Source: a virus. From it: a DNA stretch of 22,823 nucleotides. The position numbers were made by a program, and so were the translations under genes. This document shows, one piece after another, positions 6,797 to 14,597 of the stretch (position 1 is its first letter; every line of letters begins with the position of its first letter). A model generated the notes under the pieces. It was not told the DNA's origin. It was given only the letters and a program-made list of their open reading frames with translations, and did not search any database. The stretch spans positions 1 through 22,823 of the IMG/VR virus record IMGVR_UViG_3300007512_000217; one strand, 5' to 3'.

Positions 6797-7498
6797 TTAT
6801 TCCTCCCCAAAGTAAGCGTTATAAAGAGTGCCTAAGATACGTTCTTCAGACGTTTCTTCAGCTTCAGCTGTCTTTTCTTCTTCAGCTTCAACCGCAGCTT
6901 CGCCACCTACTGGAGCGTTTTTATCTGGATTTCCGTCTACTGCAGTGGATCCAAAAGTCTCATCAACTGCTTTATTAGGAGCAGGCATAATAACACCATC
7001 AGCTTGTACATAAGAACCTTGTGCAGCTGCTTCATATTCACGAAGTTTATTGATAACTGCATCAGCTTTACCAGCTTCAGGTACATCACCTGTAACTAGT
7101 TCAACAGGTTTCTTGCTCATATCAGCTGAATGCCCTGTGTAAACACCAGTAGCTACTGCAACTTTTTGAAGTTCGTCCATGAAAGCTCTGGCCATTACTC
7201 GTCCTTGTGCGTCGTATTCAGCGGCTAGTTTTTCAGTTTCTTCTTCAGCTTCTTCAGTTGCTTCTTCAGTTGCTTCTTCAGCTACTTTTTCTTCTTCAGC
7301 TTCTTCAGTTGCTTCTTCAGTTGCTTCTTCAGTTACTTCTTCAGTTGCTTCTTCAGCTACTTTTTCTTCTTCAGCGTCTTCAGTTGCTTCTTCAGTTGCT
7401 TCTTCAGTTGCTTCTTCAGCAATACCGTCAGCAAATTTAGCTTCAGCTGTTTTCTCAGCTTCCAAAGACTTTAAAATTTCATCTATGTTAAGTCCCAT
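6797..7498 (-). CDS. Glu-rich repeat protein, probable prohead scaffold/core
   Basis: A 233-residue, extremely acidic protein. Residues about 25-95 consist of 'TEEA' and 'EEKVAEEATEE' repeats. At 100-115 is 'AQGRVMARAFMDELQKVAVA', a helix shared with the next gene. The remainder is a Pro/Gly-containing region ending in a second acidic stretch and 'ERILGTLYNAYFGEE', a possible capsid-binding C-terminal helix as found in scaffolding proteins. It lies directly after the maturation protease, the classical scaffold position. The Shine-Dalgarno site (GAGGA) lies inside the protease stop region, so the two are probably translated together. Scaffold function is inferred; an acidic internal head protein is the alternative. 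Confidence 0.72.
   Translation of the reverse strand: MGLNIDEILKSLEAEKTAEAKFADGIAEEATEEATEEATEDAEEEKVAEEATEEVTEEATEEATEEAEEEKVAEEATEEATEEAEEETEKLAAEYDAQGRVMARAFMDELQKVAVATGVYTGHSADMSKKPVELVTGDVPEAGKADAVINKLREYEAAAQGSYVQADGVIMPAPNKAVDETFGSTAVDGNPDKNAPVGGEAAVEAEEEKTAEAEETSEERILGTLYNAYFGEE
7234..7422 (-). repeat. Degenerate 12-bp repeats coding TEEA/AEEE units
   Basis: Plus-strand units of the type cttcttcagttg recur many times across this stretch, with interspersed variants (agctactttttcttcttcag twice). They encode the Glu-rich repeat of the scaffold-like protein. Such repeats expand and contract easily. Confidence 0.85.
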
Positions 7499-7501
7499 AA
7501 T

Positions 7502-9277
7502 TTATTCCTCGATTAGTTCGTTATATAACTTGTTTAGAGATTTATTATCCATTTGAGATAATAATTCAGCTCTTTTAATTAGACGTAACCCACTTGATGC
7601 GAGTCCACTCAACCCTAAAGCTGTTAAAAACGGATGTTTACGGAGAAAATCATTTGTTTTTGTGATAGCTTTTCCACGTCTAACATCTGCTTCTGCCTTT
7701 CCAGCAGCAAGATAGCTCACAGGAATCGACACTAAAAGTGATGGAGCAAAAGCTCCGGCTGACTTTTGAAATGACGATTCTTGCAAAGCCAGAGAACCTA
7801 AGGTTCCGGCTCCTACTACTAATGGCATCAGCCACGGGTATTTTTTCACAAGTTTAAAAAATCCAGATAAATTCTTCTTATCCATCATTTTTGCGTAACC
7901 TGTGTAAGCAGCTCCCAATCCCGCTAATGGTAGTAAGGGGGATTTATGTGGGCTTAATAAAGGCTCTGGAGTATGTCCAAAAACCATTTTCTTTAATTGG
8001 CTGGGTTCAGCTTCAATTTGCTTGTCCCATCCAACATCGGTTTCAGATTTTGGCAAAATTCCATGCTTTCTTAACAACTCTAAAAGAGCCTCTTTGTCTT
8101 TTTCGTCCATTGACCCAATAGCTACTTCAAAATCCTCGAGAGGATCTTCTGATGCAACTTTTTCAAGTACTCTGGACACCACCAGTGGTTTTGTTAGGCT
8201 CATTTTTAAGACCGAGTCACCTAACACCCCTGCTACCTTCTCATTAAAATGCTCATAGCTAACAGAAGATAGTTCCACACCTGTATTTTCAGGAGAAAAT
8301 ACTATATGCTGTCTATCTAATTCATCAGCCAACTCACGTTTTCCAACAGAATAAAGAGCTAATTTTTGAAAATCATCACGTCTAGGCATAATTCTTAACC
8401 CTAAAAAAGTAGACATTACTTCTTCTAAAGGAAATTGAGATAATTTTTCAATTTCTTTTTTATCAAGTCTAGCTTGACTAGCATAAACTAGGTCTTTAGG
8501 GTCTTTAGAAAGGGCACTGAGATCAGCGGGAACATCAATTTTTTTCTTAATGTCTGCATTACTTTCGAATGCACTTTCTTTTAAAGCCTCAGCAAGTTCT
8601 GCACTAGACGTCACAGCCTCTTCTTCTGCACTGGCTAACTTAGCAAGAAAGCCTGCAGTACTGTCGGCAGGGATTGTTACAACGCTGAGGTCAAAGAATT
8701 TTGGTCTTGTATTAATGGCAAACACACGCCGGCCATCATCAAGAACACGGTTCATTTTAGTTTTTAAGTGTGCACAATATTGTCTTAAAGTTTTAGCTTT
8801 ATTACCGCACACCGAACATACATCATAAGGAACTTTACAGCCCATAGATACAGCTGGTAAATGTCCCTCATTTAATTTTTCAATGACTGGAGAAGCTTTA
8901 GAATCATCTAATTCTAAAACAAGTTCTACTCTATTCATTCCTGGATTAAAATGAGAAAAAACAACTCGTCCCATAGCTTTGCGAGGATCTTTATTCACAT
9001 GATGCTTATAGACGTGTCCATTCGCTTCAAAAGTTTTATGATACTCACGAAGTGCTTTATGGGGGAAGTAATCTCCATTTCTATTGGAGCCATAGAACTC
9101 GCCAGCAGACATAGCATTCACTAATGCATATGTTTTCTTAGCTTTACGTTCTAAGCTATCAATAAATTCTCTAATATCTTCTGAATACTCAGCAACCTTG
9201 TTGTGATGGTCAGAATCAATGAGAGTGAATACTTCGGAGTCATGATCCCCGTAGTGATACTCTAGAATTTTATCCAT
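7502..9277 (-). CDS. Capsid maturation (prohead) protease with zinc-finger-like insert and hydrophobic C-terminal domain
   Basis: A 591-residue protein. Residues about 50-210 match the serine protease that processes phage proheads: 'GDYFPHKALREYHKTF', His92/His93 in 'VYKHHVNKDP', 'GRVVFSHFNPGMNRVELVLE', and Ser144 in 'LPAVSMGCKV' as probable nucleophile, then 'RPKFFDLSVVTIPAD'. Between Ser144 and the last motif is a Cys/His cluster (C147, C154, C157, C168, H170) that looks like a metal site. Residues 210-440 are helical and may act as scaffold or core. The last 130 residues hold several hydrophobic segments (LLPLAGLGAAYTGYA; YPWLMPLVVGAGTLGSLALQ; APSLLVSIPVSYLAAG; HPFLTALGLSGLASSGLRL), unusual for a prohead protease. 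It lies two genes after the terminase and just before scaffold-like genes. Active-site residues are assigned by analogy, not alignment. Confidence 0.82.
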   Translation of the reverse strand: MDKILEYHYGDHDSEVFTLIDSDHHNKVAEYSEDIREFIDSLERKAKKTYALVNAMSAGEFYGSNRNGDYFPHKALREYHKTFEANGHVYKHHVNKDPRKAMGRVVFSHFNPGMNRVELVLELDDSKASPVIEKLNEGHLPAVSMGCKVPYDVCSVCGNKAKTLRQYCAHLKTKMNRVLDDGRRVFAINTRPKFFDLSVVTIPADSTAGFLAKLASAEEEAVTSSAELAEALKESAFESNADIKKKIDVPADLSALSKDPKDLVYASQARLDKKEIEKLSQFPLEEVMSTFLGLRIMPRRDDFQKLALYSVGKRELADELDRQHIVFSPENTGVELSSVSYEHFNEKVAGVLGDSVLKMSLTKPLVVSRVLEKVASEDPLEDFEVAIGSMDEKDKEALLELLRKHGILPKSETDVGWDKQIEAEPSQLKKMVFGHTPEPLLSPHKSPLLPLAGLGAAYTGYAKMMDKKNLSGFFKLVKKYPWLMPLVVGAGTLGSLALQESSFQKSAGAFAPSLLVSIPVSYLAAGKAEADVRRGKAITKTNDFLRKHPFLTALGLSGLASSGLRLIKRAELLSQMDNKSLNKLYNELIEE

Positions 9278-9280
9278 ATA

Positions 9281-9838
9281 TTAGATAGTATGTATAGTTT
9301 TGTTGCCGCCAAACTGGAACTTATTTCCACCAGAAGAGCCTTTTAGATTAGAGACTGTTTCAAGTGTTCCTAAGCCAGGTTTACGACTACGTTTTGTGTC
9401 TTCAATACTTCCTTCAATCTGCACTAAATTTTTGACTGTATCATGAGGAGGTCCTCCAATACTGTCAAAGGAATCTAGAGATTGTTTTAAATACGCTCCA
9501 GCTGCTAACGGATCAGCGGCAAGACTTGGAGCAAACTTGTAAAGGTGGTCCCAATACATCATTACCTTATCAAATGGGTACTCCTTTAAATCTGGGTGTA
9601 ATTTAATTACTTTTTGAAAGATGGGGTCTTTTGCTTTCTCATGTTGACGTCCTTTCCACCATTCAACACCGCCTTCCGCAACCAGCTCAAGTCCTAAAGC
9701 TCCAGCTACATACCCTAAGCCTTTTAAAGCAGACCTTCCAACAGTTTCCCAAGCAGAAGGATTCTTAGATCCAGAACTTAGCCAACCTGCTTGTTTTTCT
9801 AGCTCAGAGAAAAATCCATATAATGTGTAACTATTCAT
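9281..9838 (-). CDS. Unknown protein with 'ELEKxA' N-terminus, head cluster
   Basis: A 185-residue protein starting MNSYTLYGFFSELEKQAGWL, which carries the 'GFxxELEKxA' motif recurring in this region. Residues 40-60 form a Gly/Ala-rich hydrophobic helix (LKGLGYVAGALGLELVAEGG) followed by the basic 'WWKGRQHEKAKDP'. A central segment 'FDKVMMYWDHLYKFAPSLAA' is helical; the C-terminus is Gly/Asn-rich. I do not recognise a family. One base separates it from the upstream stop (TAATATG), and it is three bases upstream of the protease, so the three genes after the promoter at 10838-10866 appear to be one translational unit. A virion-internal or neck role is possible. Confidence 0.68.
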   Translation of the reverse strand: MNSYTLYGFFSELEKQAGWLSSGSKNPSAWETVGRSALKGLGYVAGALGLELVAEGGVEWWKGRQHEKAKDPIFQKVIKLHPDLKEYPFDKVMMYWDHLYKFAPSLAADPLAAGAYLKQSLDSFDSIGGPPHDTVKNLVQIEGSIEDTKRSRKPGLGTLETVSNLKGSSGGNKFQFGGNKTIHTI

Positions 9839-9839
9839 A

Positions 9840-10829
9840 TTAATACATTGCCTTTCTATATTTAGGAGCGAGCATTTGTTTTTGTAGAATTTCGCCTTGA
9901 TCTTTACGACCTTTCGCTTTACCGCCCCAATATGCTAGGCCAATACCTAGCCCACCTAATACTAGTTTTGGTTTTGATAAAACTTTTAAAGCTTGTCCTA
10001 CAATACCGCCCATTGTTTGTCCAGCCCCAACTGCAATATTTTTAATTCCTGATCCAATCCCGGCTGCCTCTTTTTCTAGTACCTCGTATTTATCTTCATA
10101 AGCAATTGCAGCGTCTATAATTTTATTATATCTTTCTGCATATTTTTCAAGCTCTTCACAAGCCATATATAAATCTGACTTAGGATTAACTATACCAGAG
10201 TGCTCAGCTTCTTTTGTTAAATCTATTGTCGGAAGAGTTTCTTTACTATATTCAGAGAAATCCTCTTCAATAAAGTCAGTGAAGTTTGGAGCTGCTTCTG
10301 ATGCAATTTTAATTATGTCTATAAATGGAGTTCCTTGAAGCAAAGCTTGTTTAGACATACTCCATACTTTGTCGTAAGTATTGATAAAATTAGTTCGTAC
10401 TTTATGAGACTCATCAATTAAAAACGCATGTGTACCTTCAAGACGAGCAGCATCTTTTTCAATTTCAGAAAGAGTCCTAGAAGAATTTTCTGCTGTTTTT
10501 TCCATCTCAGGTTCCGGTGTATCCATAAATCTTGTAGGTGCTGCATCGTAGTCATCCAAAGAAGCTGTCTTCTCTACGTGACTTACGACAGTCTTATGAA
10601 TTTCCTTAGCATCAGCTAAAGGAAAATCTACATAGTTATCTTCCGCTGTTTTAATCATACTAAGATACGTGTTGGTATTTGCTGATTCAACTACACGAGC
10701 TATTTGGTGCGAATTTAAGCCATGTGTCGAAGCTTGCTTTTCAATAGTATCATTTAAAGGGGTGTTCGAGGTAAGATAGGCTTTGGCCGCCTGTTTACCA
10801 AATTTATCTAAATCGTGTGATGTAATCAT
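9840..10829 (-). CDS. Unknown helical protein with C-terminal hydrophobic segment, first gene of head unit
   Basis: A 329-residue protein starting MITSHDLDKFGKQAAKAYLT, another variant of the 'F-x-K-x-A' N-terminal motif. The body is charged and helical with recurring 'KTAE', 'EKTAS' and 'KIASEA' ends of helices. At about 285-310 lies a Gly-rich hydrophobic segment followed by basic residues (KLVLGGLGIGLAYWGGKAKG), likely membrane-interacting. No family is recognised, and it shows none of the features of a portal (far too short, wrong composition). Its ATG at 10829 is only eight bases after a consensus -10 box, so the transcript has almost no leader and no Shine-Dalgarno site. It ends in TAA. 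Confidence 0.7.
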   Translation of the reverse strand: MITSHDLDKFGKQAAKAYLTSNTPLNDTIEKQASTHGLNSHQIARVVESANTNTYLSMIKTAEDNYVDFPLADAKEIHKTVVSHVEKTASLDDYDAAPTRFMDTPEPEMEKTAENSSRTLSEIEKDAARLEGTHAFLIDESHKVRTNFINTYDKVWSMSKQALLQGTPFIDIIKIASEAAPNFTDFIEEDFSEYSKETLPTIDLTKEAEHSGIVNPKSDLYMACEELEKYAERYNKIIDAAIAYEDKYEVLEKEAAGIGSGIKNIAVGAGQTMGGIVGQALKVLSKPKLVLGGLGIGLAYWGGKAKGRKDQGEILQKQMLAPKYRKAMY

Positions 10830-10837
10830 AGTAATTT

Positions 10838-10866
10838 AATATAGTTCTTAGTTAAAACAATGTCAA
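10838..10866 (-). promoter_or_regulatory. Consensus sigma-70-type promoter for the head operon
   Basis: On the minus strand, TTGACA (10866-10861), a 17-base spacer, then TATATT (10843-10838). The predicted transcription start lies one or two bases before the ATG at 10829, implying a nearly leaderless mRNA. It occupies the 53-base gap after the terminase gene. Confidence 0.88.
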
Positions 10867-10882
10867 GTATAAAATTTAAATT

Positions 10883-12430
10883 CTAAAAGCTTTGAAAGTT
10901 CCCCATCTTATGATAAAGGTCCCCTGCTAAAGCTGCGAATAAGGTCGCATGATAAAAATCATCTGGGCCTGTGTTAATATAACGCATTACATTAGTATCT
11001 TCATTATAATCTATTTGGATATTTAAAATGTCTTGCATAAAAGTATCTGTATTATCATCCCATTTTGGGAGAATTATATTGCCTTTTTCAAAGTCAGAGA
11101 AGAAATTAGCCATTACCTGTGTTCTGTTTAAAGTGTATGCAGGTAGTTTGGCATTCCATCTTACCAATTCTTTTTGATTAGGCAGGTGCTGAAAAGATAT
11201 TACCTTTTCAACTCCCAGTCTTTTTCTAAACTCCGAATTAGATGCCTCTCCCATTCCATAGTCTGATGCAATATGAGTGCAATTCCATTTCTTAAATAGT
11301 TCAGGAATATCATCATGAATAAATGAGTACTCGGCTTGTTTTCCCATATATTTTTTAGCATATAAAATTCTAGGTATTCCATTTTCCATACGAACAATAC
11401 TAATAGTCGTGAATGACTTTTCAGAATTTACAGGTCCATAGTCAATTCCTAAAAAGCAAGGTTGCTGTTTATCATACTCAGTAGGTTCCGCACTCATTTC
11501 CCCTCCTGTACAGACTTCCCTCAATTGGTCCTTCGTAATAGGGGTTATTCCAGCATCATAAGAAAGAGCTAATGTTTCATTATAAAAAAGCGCTTTTGAT
11601 TGTCTTTCTCGTTTGTCTATTATATCTCGTTTCCAGTCTACCCAAGGAGCGTCATGAAAGTGGAGTAAACACACTCTAAATCCTTCTAGTTCAGGGCCTT
11701 TACTTCCTGTCGATACCCATTGGCCTCTCTTAGCCGACAATTCTCCTCCACATTTTTTACATATTAGTCCATTTAAACCTATATTATCCTCGTCAAGAAG
11801 ATTCCATTTACCACAATGTTCACATTTAGGCATCCATTCATTTTTACTAGAGTCTTCCCACCTATCTGCCAAAGGTCCTCTGGAGCGTTTCGGAGTTCCT
11901 ACATACATACTATACTTGTACTCCGATCTACTCATTGTTTCCTCAATAACACCAATGTTGTCTTCCATTTGATCCTGCATCTCATCAAAAAGGTTCATGT
12001 CCGCTGAGTACCCTCTAATTCTATCAGCATCTAAATAAGCATAGCGTAAATACATGCGAGAGCCATTTAATAACTGCTTCATAAATACGTTTTGTACAAT
12101 TGATGGGCTTAGGTAGTGCTTTTTAACAAAAGGACTACTATCCATAATTGGTGCTACTCTGTCATGTGAAAAAACTTTTGTCTGATCCACTGAAGGTGAA
12201 ATATACAGTGTCTTAAAGTAAGGTGTTAGTATACTATTAGTCACCATCATATTAGCCAGTGTAGTAGACTTAGCAGTTTGTCGACTAAATTGTAAAACAA
12301 TTTTAGGATGATCTAAATTATAAATTGCCCTTAGATGTGGGTAGTCATCTAGTGACAATATTTTTCCATTTAAGTGCAAAAAACTTTCTGCAAAGTCACT
12401 TTTTGCGAGTTCTATAACTCGTTTATCCAT
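10883..12430 (-). CDS. terL: Terminase large subunit (DNA-packaging ATPase/nuclease)
   Basis: A 515-residue motor protein that pumps DNA into the prohead and cuts it. The ATPase half has a Walker A variant at about 48-57 (FSRQTAKSTT), and Walker B at 146-150 ending in D149-E150 (MNLFDE), with 'GTPKRSRG' near 178-185 as coupling region. A four-Cys zinc ribbon follows: C203-x2-C206 and C224-x2-C227. The nuclease half has the acidic residues of the RNase H-like fold: D330 (FLGIDYGP), D390 (HIASDYGMG) and D491/D504 (DDFYHATLFAALAGD). GAGG precedes the ATG at 12430, nine bases after bS21. It contains no TGA codon; all its Trp are TGG. It ends in TAG. No small terminase subunit is recognised beside it. 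Confidence 0.95.
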   Translation of the reverse strand: MDKRVIELAKSDFAESFLHLNGKILSLDDYPHLRAIYNLDHPKIVLQFSRQTAKSTTLANMMVTNSILTPYFKTLYISPSVDQTKVFSHDRVAPIMDSSPFVKKHYLSPSIVQNVFMKQLLNGSRMYLRYAYLDADRIRGYSADMNLFDEMQDQMEDNIGVIEETMSRSEYKYSMYVGTPKRSRGPLADRWEDSSKNEWMPKCEHCGKWNLLDEDNIGLNGLICKKCGGELSAKRGQWVSTGSKGPELEGFRVCLLHFHDAPWVDWKRDIIDKRERQSKALFYNETLALSYDAGITPITKDQLREVCTGGEMSAEPTEYDKQQPCFLGIDYGPVNSEKSFTTISIVRMENGIPRILYAKKYMGKQAEYSFIHDDIPELFKKWNCTHIASDYGMGEASNSEFRKRLGVEKVISFQHLPNQKELVRWNAKLPAYTLNRTQVMANFFSDFEKGNIILPKWDDNTDTFMQDILNIQIDYNEDTNVMRYINTGPDDFYHATLFAALAGDLYHKMGNFQSF

Positions 12431-12439
12431 TAAGACCTC

Positions 12440-12640
12440 TTATCGACTTTGTGCGTGTCGTATTAAAGACGGCTTCACATAATACTTTCGCTTACGAAGC
12501 TGGTCCATTATACCTGCTCTATCTACTCGTCTAGATAGTCGACGTAATGCGTCTTCAACATTTCCGTCATGTACATACACTTTTAAGCCCTCGTCCCTAG
12601 GCCCGTCGTGCTTTTTCTTCTTATGATAATTTTTTCTCAC
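12440..12640 (-). CDS. rpsU: Ribosomal protein bS21 homologue
   Basis: A 66-residue basic protein. From residue 18 on it matches bacterial small-subunit protein S21: 'LKVYVHDGNVEDALRRLSRR', then 'DRAGIMDQLRKRKYYVKPS', corresponding to the family's 'VALRRFKRxxEKAGxxxExRxRxxYEKP' core. Residues 2-17 are an additional Lys/His-rich N-terminus. In bacteria bS21 sits beside the anti-Shine-Dalgarno region of 16S rRNA and affects initiation. Phage copies are known from large environmental phages and are proposed to steer host ribosomes toward viral mRNA. The start is GTG at 12640, 20 bases inside the upstream gene; no ATG is available in frame. It lies directly before the terminase. The long C-terminal arm of E. 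coli bS21 is missing. Confidence 0.9.
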   Translation of the reverse strand: MRKNYHKKKKHDGPRDEGLKVYVHDGNVEDALRRLSRRVDRAGIMDQLRKRKYYVKPSLIRHAQSR

Positions 12641-14021
12641 TATGTCTTAATGATTTTAAGGCCTCCATGACTCCGCCATAGGGCCCATGTTCAACTGATT
12701 TGTACTTTATATTTCTAAAACTTCTTCTAGGATTTCCCCAGCCCCAGCTATAAGGCAGGTCTCTTCCTCTATGGACCTGAAATTCCATATCCTTTAGTTG
12801 TTTTAAATCTTCTTTGATCTCTAGAACTTTTTGTGCTCTTTGGAATCCTTTTAATTTGGTTAAGTCTTGATTATCTTTATAAAACTCTTCAGCGAGTCTA
12901 GAAAATCTACGCTTAAACAAGTTCGCTGATGCTATCTCAGTTCTAAACTCATGTTCAGGATCTCTGATAGTATCGGGTGTAGTTGTCGTAAATACTTTTC
13001 AATCGTCTTTAAATATATCATATACACCGTAAGGGTAATTTCTATATTTTACGTCCGGATAATAAGGCTTCACAAAAAAATTAATGGGGTGTGCTCCGTC
13101 AACAGAGAGCTCTCCATTAACTGCTCGAGTTCTTAGGTGTAGCGCATTTGCTGCCTCTTCCGAAATACTTTCATCCACGATTAAATTAATATCTATATCA
13201 GAATGAGGGGTATATTTATACCCTGTGATAGAACCTAATATCATAGCTCTGTCAAGCCATTCCAGCGGGCAAATATTATCTTTAATAATGAACAATATTT
13301 GTTGCCTAAGTTCAGGACGTAATTTAAGGTTTTCTTCTCAAACGTCTTTAGCTAAATGTTTTTTTGGTGTATCTAAAATACCTGCTTCTTTGTTTAAATC
13401 ATTAACAACATTTTTTAAGTAAATTTTAGTGTCGTTTTCTACGTTAGGGGTTCACTTATTTACAGCTTCTCCTAACGTTAGGTTACGTTTCGAATCTATC
13501 TGAATCTGTCTGATTCCTGCTGACCTTCCGTCCTTTAAATCTTTAAACACCGCAAATCCCTTAGGTCCCTTTACTGCTCCTTTTTGTCCTACGAACTTTA
13601 GGTTATGTGGGTTATTATTCCTAGTGGCTAAAGTGTCTGACTTGCCATGCCCTTCCCACTTACCTATAATTCTACTTAACTGTGCACTATTAATAGTCTT
13701 TAGAGGAGTCGTCTCTGTAATTAACTTTTTCTTAAGTTTTGTATTCCAGTGGGCGTTAATAGTTCCTGCAGTACTCTGCTTTTTATTTTTAGAAGGTGTT
13801 TTAGTGTTTATATAGTCACGTCCGCGTTCGGAAGTTTCTAATGATGGGTGTTGTGAAAACACTCTATGCGAATACACTACATTGTTTCTCTCCTTCATAA
13901 TTTGAAGCAGTCTTTTCTTACGTTCTCGCTCTTTACGTCTCTTTTTTTCCTCAGCTGTTTCAGCTTCTTTTAAAAGACGCTCTACTTCAATATTAAACGC
14001 TATTTTAGTAATAATATCCAT
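12621..14021 (-). CDS. Fusion of NPGN-type lysozyme-like domain and nucleotidyltransferase-like domain (three TGA=Trp codons)
   Basis: Read with TGA=Trp this is one 466-residue protein; the standard code breaks it into four pieces. Residues 15-45 are a Lys/Arg/Glu-rich helix. Residues about 115-215 match the peptidoglycan-degrading 'NNPGNLR' domain of virion-associated lysins: E123 in 'GKWEGHG', 'NNNPHNLKFVGQKGA', 'GFAVFKDLKDG', 'LTLGEAVNKW' and 'TPNVENDTKIYL'. The Trp of 'NKWTP' (TGA 13452-13454, residue 190) is the conserved Trp of this family. Residues about 243-345 carry the nucleotidyltransferase signature G263-S264 plus D275-x-D277 (LGSITGYKYTPHSDIDINLI); the third acidic residue appears to be Asn in 'HPINFFV'. 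Other TGA codons are residue 228 (13338-13340) and 341 (12999-13001, FKDDWKVF). The C-terminal 120 residues are basic and helical. Activity of the second domain is uncertain. Confidence 0.82.
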
Positions 14022-14026
14022 TATAC

Positions 14027-14593
14027 CTACTTCAGCTTTTCTTTTATATAAGTCTTAGCAGTACTATAGTTCTCTTTAATTGCTGCTTTTAATTTTCTTT
14101 GGTCACCGGGTATAAATCCTTGATTACCTTTAATATAATCCTTGGTGTACTTTTTACCATCGTTAGCGTAAGTCTTAGCTCTGCTATACAAGGATACGGC
14201 TCGATCCGCTATTGTGGGATTAGGTTTAGTGTATCTTTTTGGGAGCTTATACCCCGTTATCGTAATATTAGGGTCAGATTGCGCAGCATATACGCTGTCT
14301 GGGAAAGAAAAAGTACTGGCAGGGTTTCGATACTGATCTTTTGGCCTAATCTTACCGGTAGTTGAATTATACCAATTATACCTCTGCTTACGTTGGTTTT
14401 TACCTACTCGAGTAGATTCTGAAAGCTCTAGAGTGTAATTAGCGGGGTCGGGTAGCGTAGGTTTGGGAGTTACTGTAAACTCTTTTTTTACTCGTTTCTT
14501 TAGCTTGCTCTGATTTCCAGGTAATCATCCTTCATTACCTTTTATATAATCAATAATATTTGAACATTTTACAAAGCCTAATTTTTTTAACAT
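14027..14593 (-). CDS. Basic protein with duplicated 'YIKGNxG[W/F]xPG' motif (one TGA=Trp codon)
   Basis: This 188-residue gene is visible only with TGA=Trp at 14525-14527 (residue 23); otherwise 576 bases appear empty. It starts MLKKLGFVKCSN, the recurrent 'KLGFVK' N-terminus. A motif near the start, 'YIKGNEGWLPGNQSKLKKRV', recurs near the end as 'YIKGNQGFIPGDQRKLKAAI'; the TGA-encoded residue of the first copy aligns with Phe in the second, which favours an aromatic residue at TGA. The middle is Pro/Thr/Tyr-rich and basic. No family is recognised. GGAG lies nine bases before the ATG, overlapping the end of the preceding gene. It ends in TAG five bases before the next ATG. Confidence 0.8.
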
Positions 14594-14597
14594 GTGC

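Noticed and set aside
7234-7422. The repetitive stretch as a CRISPR array or non-coding repeat
   Set aside because: The units are 12-bp coding repeats in frame with a Glu-rich protein, without spacers.
13218-13254. TTGACA inside the lysozyme/NTase gene as a further promoter
   Set aside because: No -10-like hexamer lies at the correct distance and no gene starts nearby.
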